Positions 1 through 8,009 are shown, counted from the stretch's first letter. The stretch is DNA of 21,057 nucleotides from Methanobacterium sp. (GCA_028682985.1 JAJRAE010000052.1:1-21057); one strand, 5' to 3'. The notes: generated by a model from the letters alone, not told the origin. Numbers and translations: made by a program.

Positions 1-1472
1 AAGCCCAGGGCTTGGAAGCCATCTACCTAAAACAAGAAATGGTGGGATACAAAGACCTGGAAATCGGGAAATATTTCGATGATCAAACCATGTCTATCCA
101 CCTCAAGGAGAATGTGGTTCCTCTGGCAAAGAAGGGTACTCCGGGCAATATAAAACTTGTTAAAATAGGTAAGAAACCCCTTAAAAGGATTGAAATTGAC
201 AAGATGTCACGAGAGATTGTGGAAAGAGCCAAAAGTGATTTTAAAAGCTTTATTGAGATTGAAATGGAAGGAGCTACTGTGATCCAGTTCAGGGAATACC
301 GTATCTCCATAGCTAAACCTCCCTTCTCTGATGGGGTGGAGATCACTGTGGTAAGGCCAGTTGCCCGGGTATCTCTGGAAAACTACAAATTACCAGAAAA
401 GCTGCTGGAACGTCTGCGTGATACGGCAAAAGGAGTTTTGATTGCCGGACCTCCAGGAGCAGGTAAAACAACATTTGCACAGGCTGTAGCTGATTTCTAT
501 AGTAAAGATCTGGGAGCCATAGTTAAAACTATGGAATCACCCCGTGATCTGCAGGTAGGAGATGATGTAACCCAGTATGCCCCACTGGAGAAAGATATGG
601 CCAAAACAGCCGACATATTACTCCTGGTCCGTCCAGATTACACCATATACGATGAGCTGCGAAAAACTAAGGATTTCCGTATATTCGCTGATATGAGACT
701 GGCTGGTGTGGGAATGATTGGAGTGGTGCACGCCACCCGACCCATTGATGCCATTCAAAGAATAATTAGCAGGGTAGAATTGGGAATGATACCATCCATA
801 GTGGACACCACCATCTATATCAACGATGGTGAGGTAGCTGCGGTGTATGATGTATCACTGACCGTTAAGGTCCCCTCCGGCATGCTGGAAGCCGACCTAT
901 CTCGTCCTGTAATTGAAATACGTGATTTTCTAAGTGGAGAACTAATGCACGAAATTTACACCTACGGAGAGCAGACCATTGTTATGGAAGTGGGTAAGAC
1001 TAAATTTGAGAAAACACCCATCCAAAAGATAGCCGAACGAGAGATCACCCAGGAAATAAAGCGGAGAATACCTAAGGCCACTGTAGATGTCGATATGAAG
1101 TCTGATAAGAGAGCCACCGTCTGGATCGATGAAAAGAACATTTCTAAACTGATCGGTAAGAAGGGTAAAACTATTGATGAAGTGGAGAAAAAGTTGGGCT
1201 TGAGCATAGGAGTGGAGTCCCAACAATCCCGGAAACAAGAGGAAGTCTCTGGAGTGGATGTGGAGTTATCTGGAAACTACGTGGTATTGAACTTTGACCA
1301 GGAAGCTGTGGGAACACCCTTCGACATATTGGTTAATGAAGATTACCTGTTCACCGCTACTGTAGGTAAGAAGGGTAACATAAAGATTAAAAAGGATATA
1401 GAACTGGCGAATATAATACTGGATGCATTAAAGAGAAATCAGCCTATTCTAGCTCGTTTAAGAAAGGAATGA
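1..1472 (+). CDS. PIN/PilT-type ATPase with C-terminal KH domain, 5' partial
   Basis: The frame is open to the left edge, so the N-terminus lies outside the window; the TTG at 12 is probably internal. Counting from that TTG, the visible 486 residues contain a Walker A loop GPPGAGKTT at 146-154, a PilT/VirB11-like ATPase core with an acidic strand near 200-216 and a VVHATRP segment near 238-244, and a KH RNA-binding module with GKKG at 392-395. The tail is basic. Archaeal relatives carry an N-terminal PIN nuclease domain of about 130 residues, which would fit in the missing part; this is family knowledge, not seen here. The protein is probably an RNA-binding, ATP-dependent enzyme with a nuclease domain. 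Its substrate is unknown. The family is confident, the cellular role is not. Confidence 0.85.
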   Translation, partial: AQGLEAIYLKQEMVGYKDLEIGKYFDDQTMSIHLKENVVPLAKKGTPGNIKLVKIGKKPLKRIEIDKMSREIVERAKSDFKSFIEIEMEGATVIQFREYRISIAKPPFSDGVEITVVRPVARVSLENYKLPEKLLERLRDTAKGVLIAGPPGAGKTTFAQAVADFYSKDLGAIVKTMESPRDLQVGDDVTQYAPLEKDMAKTADILLLVRPDYTIYDELRKTKDFRIFADMRLAGVGMIGVVHATRPIDAIQRIISRVELGMIPSIVDTTIYINDGEVAAVYDVSLTVKVPSGMLEADLSRPVIEIRDFLSGELMHEIYTYGEQTIVMEVGKTKFEKTPIQKIAEREITQEIKRRIPKATVDVDMKSDKRATVWIDEKNISKLIGKKGKTIDEVEKKLGLSIGVESQQSRKQEEVSGVDVELSGNYVVLNFDQEAVGTPFDILVNEDYLFTATVGKKGNIKIKKDIELANIILDALKRNQPILARLRKE

Positions 1473-1544
1473 TTGATTATATGAATTAAAAGTGGCTGAT
1501 TAATTTATGTAATGGTTAATTAAACAAAACTGGAGTTATAATGT

Positions 1545-2327
1545 ATGAAGATCAGCATTTCCACCCTTCCATTCTATCCCCATCCCCTGCAAGATATTCT
1601 TGACCATATAATTGAACTTAATCAGGGTTACTGTGAGATTATTCATGAGTATCCCCATGATATCTCAGATGTTGATATGGTGAACAGCTTCGACATTGAA
1701 TTTTCTGTCCACGCCCCATTATCTGATGTAAACGTGGCCTCCCATAATGAAGGAATACGCAGATCCTCCATCTCCCTGATTAAGAAGTCCATGGATCTGG
1801 CTGTCTTGATGGGATCAGATATTGTGGTGGTGCACCCGGGGCACATGCCCATACTGGGTCGTAAAATAAAACCGAAAATCCTGAATTTTAACCGGGACTC
1901 TCTACAGGAATGTTCCAAGTACGCCCAGAATGTAGGGGTGTCCATGTGTGTAGAGAACATGCCAGATATTGAAGGACTGCTTTTCACTGATTTGGATGAA
2001 TTATCTGAGTTGGTGGATGATATTGATGCATATATGACTCTGGATGTGGGCCATGCCCATAACAACCAGTTCAAAGCAGAGGATATGCTTAAATACCCCA
2101 ACATAAAACATGTGCATCTTTCTGATAACGATGGATCCTATGACAGTCATCAGGCTCTGGGAAGCCGTTCTGGTGATGGAATAAACTTCCCTGCTTTATT
2201 CCGAGGTCTTAAAAAAAGAGGATATCAGGGCTTCCTGGTGGTTGAAGTAGAAGAACCAGGTGATGTTAAACAGAGTATTGATTTTCTAGATAATAATCTG
2301 GATAAACAGAAAACCATCCAAATATAA
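1545..2327 (+). CDS. TIM-barrel sugar phosphate isomerase/epimerase-like protein (AP endonuclease 2 superfamily)
   Basis: A 260-residue protein of the xylose isomerase-like TIM-barrel superfamily, the usual length for a stand-alone barrel. Likely metal and substrate positions follow the family pattern: VHAPL at 55-59, VVHPGH at 95-100, VENMP at 136-140, LDVGHAH at 166-172, HVHLSDN at 189-195, a GDG turn near 210-212 and VVEVEE at 232-237. The last acidic residue is the usual final metal ligand. The ATG at 1545 sits 10 bases after a GGAG-like SD. The superfamily includes sugar isomerases, epimerases and endonuclease IV, so the substrate cannot be assigned from sequence. The 72 bases upstream hold no other gene. 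It could be transcribed with the preceding ATPase or separately. Confidence 0.85.
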   Translation: MKISISTLPFYPHPLQDILDHIIELNQGYCEIIHEYPHDISDVDMVNSFDIEFSVHAPLSDVNVASHNEGIRRSSISLIKKSMDLAVLMGSDIVVVHPGHMPILGRKIKPKILNFNRDSLQECSKYAQNVGVSMCVENMPDIEGLLFTDLDELSELVDDIDAYMTLDVGHAHNNQFKAEDMLKYPNIKHVHLSDNDGSYDSHQALGSRSGDGINFPALFRGLKKRGYQGFLVVEVEEPGDVKQSIDFLDNNLDKQKTIQI

Positions 2328-2409
2328 TAAAGTACCATTTAACCATCCAATTTAAATAATTTTAAAACTATTTTAAAGGGGTTTTATACCGTAATAGGCT
2401 TTAAATATT

Positions 2410-2530
2410 ATAAAAGAGGTCAGGGAAAATACTGGCTGATCTGCCCCTTTAGCCAGCAACCCTTTTGGTAATTGTGGAAGAAACTGAGATCTTAAATTTC
2501 ATTATATGTAATATCTGATATAATTTTTTT
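2410..2530 (+). ncRNA. candidate structured RNA or leader element A, upstream of npdG
   Basis: This non-coding stretch contains a clear hairpin, CTGGCT 2432-2437 with AGCCAG 2451-2456. It is framed by AGGG 2422-2425 with CCCT 2460-2463, and by an outer pairing of AAGA 2414-2417 with TCTT 2490-2493. A short ACC/GGT hairpin at 2459-2469 follows the GCAACC block. A T7 run at 2524-2530 could end transcription, and TTTTATAC at 2382-2389 is a reasonable TATA box for a start near 2410. The order AGAGGT, AGGGA, CTGGC hairpin, GCAACC, GGT..AATT recalls the S-box (SAM-I) consensus, but the kink-turn and P4 cannot be shown. No covariation data are available, so this is a candidate only. Confidence 0.3.
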
Positions 2531-2637
2531 AAAAAGAGAGTGGAAATATTGGTAGTTTAGGTTAGACTCTTTCTGGAGGCGGTTATATTCCATTTAAGCC
2601 ACGTTAACTACCATGTTGGAATATTAATGTTTTTTTT
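2531..2637 (+). ncRNA. candidate small structured RNA B with oligo-T terminator
   Basis: GGTAGTT 2551-2557 pairs perfectly with AACTACC 2606-2612, and AATATT 2545-2550 with AATATT 2620-2625, leaving a 7-base bulge at 2613-2619. Together they give a closed 13-pair stem around a loop of about 48 bases. T8 follows at 2630-2637, the usual archaeal termination signal. A TATA-like TTATATGT at 2502-2509 would place a transcript start near 2530. No ORF with an SD lies inside. I do not recognise the family; it is not a tRNA and lacks convincing box C/D or H/ACA pairs. Confidence 0.35.
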
Positions 2638-2866
2638 AATAAGAAGTTGAAGATCTGATGATCTCAATATTGTAAAGATTGTAAATTCTCCAACTATTTC
2701 CACTAACAATAAATTGTATTTATATGTATATAAATTTTGTTGTAGAATTTTTATTAAAATTTATTTTTAATGAACAGTGATTAAATAACAAAATTTCAAA
2801 CTCCTTATATATTCGGTTCCCAAAATTATAAAATATATTAAAGAAAATTTTTTGGGAGTTATTTTC
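2638..2866 (+). promoter_or_regulatory. npdG upstream region with TATA box and SD
   Basis: This AT-rich stretch contains no ORF that I can support. TTATATAT at 2805-2812 is the best TATA candidate and would give a start near 2835. GGGAG at 2854-2858 is the SD for the ATG at 2867. A second TATA-like run lies near 2720-2735. A short inverted repeat (AGATC 2651-2655 with GATCT 2660-2664) is too small to interpret. Confidence 0.45.
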
Positions 2867-3535
2867 ATGAAAATTGCAATAGTAGGCGGGACTGGAGATC
2901 AAGGATTAGGACTGGCATTAAGACTGGCTAAAGCTGGAGAAGAAGTTATTATCGGATCTAGGGATGTTAAAAAAGCTCTTAACGCTGTGAATTTAGTTAA
3001 AAATATGCTGGAACAAGAGATTAACAACATTTCCGGGGCTAATAATGAAGAAGCAGCCGAAGAAGGGGATATCGTACTTTTAACTGTACCCTTACAGGCC
3101 CAGATGGTTACCCTGAAGAGTATTAAAAATAATCTGGACGGGAAAATACTGGTAGATGCCACGGTTCCCCTGGAGACATGCATAGGTGGTGCACCGGTAC
3201 GATTCGTCAGTCTATGGGAAGGATCAGCTGTGGAAAGAACAGCAGAGTTTTTAAAAGAAAAAGATGTAACTGTGGTATCAGCCTTTAATAACATTAGTGC
3301 AGCCAGTCTGACCAACCTGGACAGTGAGGTGGACTGTGACTGCCTGATCTCGGGGGACAGTGAAGAAGCCAAACTGGTGGTTAAAGAGCTCGCTGAGAAG
3401 ATTCCTGGTGTAAGGGCAATTGATTGTGGTGGACTGGAAAATGCCCGTATTGTGGAGAAGATAACACCACTATTGATTAATCTGAATATTAAAAACAGAA
3501 TAAAACTGGCCGGAATTAGAATCACCGGACTATAA
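2867..3535 (+). CDS. npdG: F420H2:NADP+ oxidoreductase
   Basis: This enzyme (Fno) transfers hydride between reduced coenzyme F420 and NADP+ in the cytoplasm, linking methanogenic redox to biosynthetic NADPH. The 222-residue protein opens with a Rossmann fold whose GGTGDQG loop is at residues 7-13, followed by GSRD, the expected NADP-phosphate binding element after the second strand. The length matches archaeal Fno. The ATG at 2867 was chosen because GGGAG at 2854-2858 is a well-placed SD; the in-frame TTG at 2852 overlaps that SD and cannot be the start. It has its own promoter region. The family is recognised with high confidence from the N-terminal motif and overall length. Confidence 0.93.
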   Translation: MKIAIVGGTGDQGLGLALRLAKAGEEVIIGSRDVKKALNAVNLVKNMLEQEINNISGANNEEAAEEGDIVLLTVPLQAQMVTLKSIKNNLDGKILVDATVPLETCIGGAPVRFVSLWEGSAVERTAEFLKEKDVTVVSAFNNISAASLTNLDSEVDCDCLISGDSEEAKLVVKELAEKIPGVRAIDCGGLENARIVEKITPLLINLNIKNRIKLAGIRITGL

Positions 3536-3579
3536 CAAATGAGTTAATCATTAAAAAATCTTTATTTGAGCGGTTTAAA

Positions 3580-4164
3580 ATGGATTATATAAAAAGAACA
3601 GCAGAGGAAATATCCAAACATGCCCTGGGGGTAATAGGCCAGATTGATAAGAAGGAAAAGGATAAGATGATGGACACCATCATCCTTTCAGAAGCCACCT
3701 TCATCGTAGGGAGCGGAAGGTCAGAACTAATTGGAAAGGCCTTCGCCATGCGCCTTATGCACCTTGGCTTTACAGTATACGTGGTGGGAGATGTAACCAC
3801 CCCCGCCATAAAGAATACGGATTGTCTTATCGCTATTTCTGGCTCTGGTGAAACCAAAGTGGTGACCACCGCATCCCAGACAGCCAAGGAAATTGGATCA
3901 ACTGTGATTGGAATAACAGCAAATCTGAATTCCACTCTAGGAAAACTAATAGATGTCAAGGTTAACATAGAGAGTAAATCTAAAGAGCCCTGGGAACATC
4001 CAACATCACACGAACTTAAGGGAAACTATGATGACCTGGCCCCAATGGGAACCCTGTTTGAAGACAGCACCCACCTATTCCTGGACGGGCTTATAGCCGA
4101 ATTCATGCATCGATTGGGTAAAAAAGAAGACGATCTTAAGATGAGACACGCCACCATGGAATAA
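3580..4164 (+). CDS. hxlB: 6-phospho-3-hexuloisomerase (SIS domain)
   Basis: A single-domain SIS (sugar isomerase) protein of 194 residues, the typical size of archaeal Phi. The phosphosugar-binding loops are GSGRS at residues 44-48 and SGSGET at 87-92, each following a beta strand. Phi interconverts fructose 6-phosphate and D-arabino-3-hexulose 6-phosphate. In methanogens lacking the oxidative pentose phosphate pathway it works with hexulose-phosphate synthase (often fused to Fae) in the reversed ribulose monophosphate route to make ribulose 5-phosphate. That partner is not in the window. The SD is weak (GAGCGG just upstream). The gap after npdG is 44 bases, so joint transcription is possible. 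A general SIS isomerase is the only serious alternative. Confidence 0.9.
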   Translation: MDYIKRTAEEISKHALGVIGQIDKKEKDKMMDTIILSEATFIVGSGRSELIGKAFAMRLMHLGFTVYVVGDVTTPAIKNTDCLIAISGSGETKVVTTASQTAKEIGSTVIGITANLNSTLGKLIDVKVNIESKSKEPWEHPTSHELKGNYDDLAPMGTLFEDSTHLFLDGLIAEFMHRLGKKEDDLKMRHATME

Positions 4165-4227
4165 TATAAAACATGGTTAAATTGAACTCTTAATTCCAAT
4201 ATAACAAATAAATGATCGGTAAATTAA

Positions 4228-4734
4228 ATGTTAAAAAGCACACTTGAAAATGACCTAATCATCATAAAGGATGAAAAGGGAATGAATCTATATTCCAAAA
4301 GTTATTATGGGAATATAACCACGGAAGGTCTGCAGCTTTCCCTGATTGAGGGTCTTTATCTCCTGGAAAAAGAGAAGATCTCCATATATAAGGAGGGAAG
4401 AGAACTACCCCCAGATGAAATCCACAGGATAATCCATGAAAAGGGGTTGTTTAGCAGATATCTGGTTTATCAGGATCTTAGAAATCGGGGTTACATAATA
4501 AAGACCGGATTTAAATACGGTTCAGAATTCCGACTATACGAAAGGGGAACTTCCCCTGGTGAAGGTCATTCCAACTACCTGGTGAAGATCACCTCAGAAA
4601 ATGACCACATACCACTGAAAGACCTTTCAAGCTATGTGCGAGTGGCCCATGGAGTAAATAAATATCTTCTTCTAGCAGTGGTAGATGAGGAAAATGATAT
4701 AACCTACTACAACATAGAATGGACCCGCCCTTAA
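4228..4734 (+). CDS. endA: tRNA-splicing endonuclease, homotetrameric archaeal type
   Basis: EndA cuts the bulge-helix-bulge at exon-intron boundaries of pre-tRNA and also acts in pre-rRNA processing. The 168 residues match the compact alpha-4 type: an N-terminal domain and a C-terminal nuclease domain from about residue 78 (YLVYQDLRNRGY). The catalytic triad is recognisable as Tyr104 (FRLYERG), His114 (GEGHSNYLV) and Lys145 (GVNKYLL). The spacings of 10 and 31 residues equal those of the characterised Methanocaldococcus enzyme. The protein is complete. The SD upstream of the ATG is weak. It lies between hxlB and trpS with gaps of 63 and 140 bases. Confidence 0.95.
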   Translation: MLKSTLENDLIIIKDEKGMNLYSKSYYGNITTEGLQLSLIEGLYLLEKEKISIYKEGRELPPDEIHRIIHEKGLFSRYLVYQDLRNRGYIIKTGFKYGSEFRLYERGTSPGEGHSNYLVKITSENDHIPLKDLSSYVRVAHGVNKYLLLAVVDEENDITYYNIEWTRP

Positions 4735-4772
4735 TAAACACATTCAATAAAGGGGTTCTTAATAAATCATGA

Positions 4773-4813
4773 AGAGTTTTTTATAAGAATTTATCAGAAT
4801 TTTTTATAAAAAT
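4773..4813 (+). repeat. tandem TATA-like 18-base repeat before trpS
   Basis: Two copies of an 18-base AGARTTTTTTATAARAAT element occupy 4773-4790 and 4796-4813. They match at 16 of 18 positions and are offset by 23 bases. Each contains a TATA-like core. They are the likely trpS promoter, giving starts near 4808 or 4831. Alternatively they form a repeated regulator site overlapping the promoter. Confidence 0.4.
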
Positions 4814-4874
4814 AAAAGTAATATTATGAATTTGAATTTGTTAAAAAAAGAGCTTTTAAAGAGAGGTAGTTAAT

Positions 4875-5966
4875 TTGATCGACCCCTGGAGTTCGGCAGT
4901 TATAGATTATGAAAAATTAAGGGAACAGTTCGGAATTAAACCCTTCGCTGATTTCCTGTCCGATATTGATAATCCCCATCCCCTTATGAGCAGGGGAGTT
5001 ATTTTTGGCCAGCGAGATTATGGGAGAATTGTGAAGGCTATGCGGGAGCATAAAAGCTTTGCCGTGGTCACAGGGATGATGCCCAGTGGGAAAATGCATA
5101 TCGGCCATAAAATGGTTGTGGACCAGCTTATATGGTACCAGAAAAAGGGCGCCCAGATATTTATACCCATTGCAGATATGGAATCCTACTCTGCCCGGGA
5201 TGTTGATTTTGAAGAATCCCGGAAGCTAGCCGTAACTGAATATATCACAAACTACATTGCACTGGGACTTGATTTTGAAGATAAAGACTTTCACATATAT
5301 CTGCAATCAGAAAATAGAAAAGTGCAGGATCTGGCCTATAAACTGGCCCGAAAGGTTAACCTGAGTGAATTAAAGGCTATTTATGGTTTTTCTAACTCCA
5401 CTAATCTGGCACATGTCTACGTACCCCTGATACAGGTGGCAGATATACTACATCCACAGCTTGAAGAATTTGGTGGGCCAAAACCGGTGGTTGTTCCTGT
5501 GGGGCCGGATCAGGACCCCCACATAAGGTTAACCAGGGATATAGCAGAGAGATTCAAGTCAATCTACCACTTCATACCTCCCTCTTCCACCTATCACCGG
5601 TTTATAACCGGACTTACCGGGGATAAGATGTCCAGCAGTAAACCAAAAACCGCCATATTCCTAAGCGACTCCCCAGAAATGGCTCTTAAAAAGATTAAAA
5701 CCGCAAAAACTGGAGGTAAAGAAACTTTAGAAGAGCAGGAACAAACAGGCGGGTCCCCTGAGGAATGTGTGGTTTACGAAATCCTTCTCTATCATTTAAC
5801 ACCAGATGATAATGAGCTTAAAGAGGTCTACCAGGAATGTAAGATGGGAAATATTATGTGTGGAGAATGTAAAGCCAGAACCGCCGATAAGCTGGAGAAA
5901 TTCTTCCAGAAACTGTCGCATAAAAGGGAAAAAGCCCGACAACAGGCTGAAAGTATTCTCCAATGA
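4875..5966 (+). CDS. trpS: tryptophanyl-tRNA synthetase
   Basis: A class I aminoacyl-tRNA synthetase that charges tRNA-Trp. The 363 residues carry the HIGH signature in SGKMHIGHK (75-78) and the KMSKS-type loop as KMSSSKP (251-257). The central PDQDPHIRLTRD segment at 211-222 and the GLTGDKMSSSKP context are typical of archaeal/eukaryotic TrpRS rather than the bacterial enzyme. The start is a TTG at 4875 preceded by GAGGT at 4863-4867, with seven bases between. The C-terminal part has a CGEC pair near residue 332 and a basic helical tail. It is preceded by a repeated TATA-like element and followed by a new promoter, so it is probably monocistronic. Confidence 0.96.
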   Translation: MIDPWSSAVIDYEKLREQFGIKPFADFLSDIDNPHPLMSRGVIFGQRDYGRIVKAMREHKSFAVVTGMMPSGKMHIGHKMVVDQLIWYQKKGAQIFIPIADMESYSARDVDFEESRKLAVTEYITNYIALGLDFEDKDFHIYLQSENRKVQDLAYKLARKVNLSELKAIYGFSNSTNLAHVYVPLIQVADILHPQLEEFGGPKPVVVPVGPDQDPHIRLTRDIAERFKSIYHFIPPSSTYHRFITGLTGDKMSSSKPKTAIFLSDSPEMALKKIKTAKTGGKETLEEQEQTGGSPEECVVYEILLYHLTPDDNELKEVYQECKMGNIMCGECKARTADKLEKFFQKLSHKREKARQQAESILQ

Positions 5967-5998
5967 ATAAATAAAAATGTTTATACCATCTGGTAACC

Positions 5999-6009
5999 CA
6001 TATTAAATA
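5999..6009 (+). promoter_or_regulatory. TATA box of the SpoIIM-like gene
   Basis: The TATTAAATAG element lies about 25-30 bases upstream of a predicted start near 6030. A transcript starting there would leave only a short leader before the ATG at 6047, which has AGGGATG as its SD. This supports 6047 over the upstream TTG at 6020. Confidence 0.4.
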
Positions 6010-6046
6010 GAAACCTTATTTGTTGCATTGTAAAGGGATGTATTTT

Positions 6047-6676
6047 ATGAGAGATAGACATTCAGGATTTTTCAGTGGTCTTCTTAGTAGAAATGAAATG
6101 TTTCTATGGATTTCAACAGGTATTTTTCTCGGCTCCATAGTGTTAAGCTATGTATTAGCTGGATTATTAGACCCTTATTTAGCACCTATACTGCAAAGTT
6201 TCCAGCAAAAAGCTTCCGACGGTACATTAAGACTGGAAACTCTATCCTTGTTTATTAACAACGTTACCATTGCCACCTACATATATGTGGGCGGTGCCCT
6301 TTTTGGTCTAATTTCCGCTTATCTGCTTATAACCAACGGAGCTTTCGTAGGATATGTAGCTACCAAATATCCTCTGGGTGATTTTGTAATTTACACCATA
6401 CCCCATGGAATATTTGAAGTCACCGGAATTATACTGGCAGGTGCAGCTGGATTCAGATTAGGAAGCATTGTTCTAAACTTCCTGAACAATGTCACCAAAA
6501 TTAGGAGCAATATATCCTTCCGAAACCAGATACTGTACCTTGTGGAGTCAAGCAAGGACGATTTTAAAGACTCTATGGCTCTGTTCATAATAGCAGTGAT
6601 TTTATTGATTATAGCTGCCTTTATTGAAGCTAATTTAAGCATAGTATGGGGACAGTTCATTCAGGGTAGTTTATAA
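6047..6676 (+). CDS. SpoIIM/DUF95-family integral membrane protein
   Basis: A 209-residue polytopic membrane protein with about five predicted helices. The first is near residues 18-41, a pair spans 70-120, one follows the PHGIFE motif and the last is close to the C-terminus. The family hallmarks visible are LFINN before the second helix and PHGIFEVTGI, which place it in the SpoIIM (stage II sporulation protein M) superfamily. In Bacillus SpoIIM is part of the DMP peptidoglycan-remodelling machine; archaeal relatives have no established role. The ATG at 6047 has an AGGGAT SD and fits the promoter, so it is preferred over the TTG at 6020. The neighbours trpS and thrC give no functional hint. 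Confidence 0.85.
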   Translation: MRDRHSGFFSGLLSRNEMFLWISTGIFLGSIVLSYVLAGLLDPYLAPILQSFQQKASDGTLRLETLSLFINNVTIATYIYVGGALFGLISAYLLITNGAFVGYVATKYPLGDFVIYTIPHGIFEVTGIILAGAAGFRLGSIVLNFLNNVTKIRSNISFRNQILYLVESSKDDFKDSMALFIIAVILLIIAAFIEANLSIVWGQFIQGSL

Positions 6677-6747
6677 TGTAAAAACTTAAGATTATTGATT
6701 CTATTACAATAAAAACAAATTAAGATATTATTATGGAGAATAAGATT

Positions 6748-7947
6748 ATGTTGATAAGATGTATTTCATGTGGTGCAGAATATGACCTCGATGATGTAAT
6801 TTACACCTGCAGTAAATGCGATTCTATATTGGAAGTGCTTATAGACCCCCAGGTTTCAAAGGATATCTTCAAGTGCCGAAAATCAACAATGTGGAAGTAT
6901 AAAGAATTCATGCCTGTGGATGAGTCTAAAATCATATCCCTGGATGAAGGTGGAACACCCTTTATAAAATGCGACCGTCTGGGTGAGGAACTGGGAGTTA
7001 ATCTCCATGTTAAAGTGGAAGGATCCAACCCCACTGGCAGCTTTAAAGACCGAGGTATGAGTGTGGGAATAACTAAGGCCCTTGAATTAAATGTTGACAC
7101 AGTGGGCTGTGCCTCCACCGGTAACACCTCAGCTTCTCTGGCGGCCTATGCGGCCCGTGCTGGTTTAAAATGTATAGTACTCCTGCCTTCCGGAAAGGTG
7201 GCCCTGGGAAAACTTGCCCAAGCCATGTTCCATGGTGCAGTAGTCTTATCAGTTAATGGAAACTTTGATGAAGCACTGGAGGCTGTTACTGCATTGGCCC
7301 TGGAGGGTGAACTTTACCTGCTTAATTCTATCAACCCCTTCCGATTGGAAGGCCAGAAATCCATCGGATTTGAGATTGTGGATGATCTCGGCTGGAGATC
7401 TCCTGACCGGATTGTTTTACCTGTGGGAAATGCGGGAAACATATCCGCTATTTGGAAAGGCGTGCGTGAATTTTATGAAGCAGGATTTATAGCTGATTTG
7501 CCCCGGATGACTGGTATACAGGCTGAAGGAGCATGTCCAATCACCAATGCAGTACGTAAAGGTGCTGAAGATATAATTCCTGTGGAAAATCCGGAAACTG
7601 TGGCCACAGCCATTAGAATCGGTGCTCCGGTGAGCTCTCTTAAGGCCCTTCGGGCCATTTATGACTCGGATGGTTCTTCAGATACCGTGTCTGATGATGA
7701 GATCCTGGATGCCCAGAAGCTGCTGGCCAGGACCGAAGGAATTGGTGTGGAACCTGCTTCTGCATCATCCATAGCCGGTTTAAAAAAGATGGTGCAAACT
7801 GGGGAGATTGATCAAGGTGAAGAGGTGGTGTGCATCGTAACTGGACATCTTCTTAAAGACCCCAACACAGCAATAAATGCATGTAAAGAACCAATTAGTA
7901 TTGAAGCTAATGCTCAATCTTTGTCAAAGGTTTTAAAGGGTTTGTAA
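6748..7947 (+). CDS. thrC: threonine synthase
   Basis: A PLP-dependent enzyme converting O-phosphohomoserine to threonine. From the ATG at 6748 the protein has 399 residues. An N-terminal zinc ribbon has cysteines 5, 8, 21 and 24, as in many archaeal ThrC. The PLP Schiff-base lysine is Lys100 in the motif NPTGSFKDRGM, and GCASTGNTSASLAAYA is the PLP phosphate/substrate loop. A glycine-rich PVGNAGN loop follows, with EPASASS and VTGHLLKDP near the end. All are typical of the ThrC group, separating it from cystathionine beta-synthase-like enzymes. The start at 6748 was chosen because GGAG at 6735-6738 is a good SD nine bases upstream; the ATG at 6733 overlaps that SD. Confidence 0.95.
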   Translation: MLIRCISCGAEYDLDDVIYTCSKCDSILEVLIDPQVSKDIFKCRKSTMWKYKEFMPVDESKIISLDEGGTPFIKCDRLGEELGVNLHVKVEGSNPTGSFKDRGMSVGITKALELNVDTVGCASTGNTSASLAAYAARAGLKCIVLLPSGKVALGKLAQAMFHGAVVLSVNGNFDEALEAVTALALEGELYLLNSINPFRLEGQKSIGFEIVDDLGWRSPDRIVLPVGNAGNISAIWKGVREFYEAGFIADLPRMTGIQAEGACPITNAVRKGAEDIIPVENPETVATAIRIGAPVSSLKALRAIYDSDGSSDTVSDDEILDAQKLLARTEGIGVEPASASSIAGLKKMVQTGEIDQGEEVVCIVTGHLLKDPNTAINACKEPISIEANAQSLSKVLKGL

Positions 7948-7967
7948 CTGATTTCTCTCTAAATAAA

Positions 7968-8009
7968 TTTTTTTTAAATTCTGAACACTTTCTATATTCT
8001 AATTTTTTT
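7968..8009 (+). terminator. oligo-T terminator region after thrC
   Basis: T8 at 7968-7975 and T7 at 8003-8009 follow the thrC stop codon without a preceding strong hairpin, the usual form of archaeal intrinsic termination. Confidence 0.45.

Noticed and set aside
2410..2500. TPP riboswitch suggested by CTGAGA (2484-2489) and CTGATCTG (2435-2442)
   Set aside because: In the TPP aptamer CUGAGA comes before the ACCUGAUCUGG block; here the order is reversed and the flanking helices do not fit. No thiamine gene follows.
2645..2695. Box C/D guide RNA suggested by TGATGAT near 2656 and the AGTTG/CAACT terminal pairing
   Set aside because: No box D (CTGA) or C'/D' pair is found at the right distance, and the box C lacks its leading purine.
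2852..2866. Upstream TTG start for npdG
   Set aside because: It lies on the SD GGGAG itself; the ATG at 2867 gives the canonical Fno N-terminus.
7256..7492. Second plus-strand frame inside thrC
   Set aside because: It overlaps the PLP-domain coding region completely, has no SD and its protein shows no family pattern.
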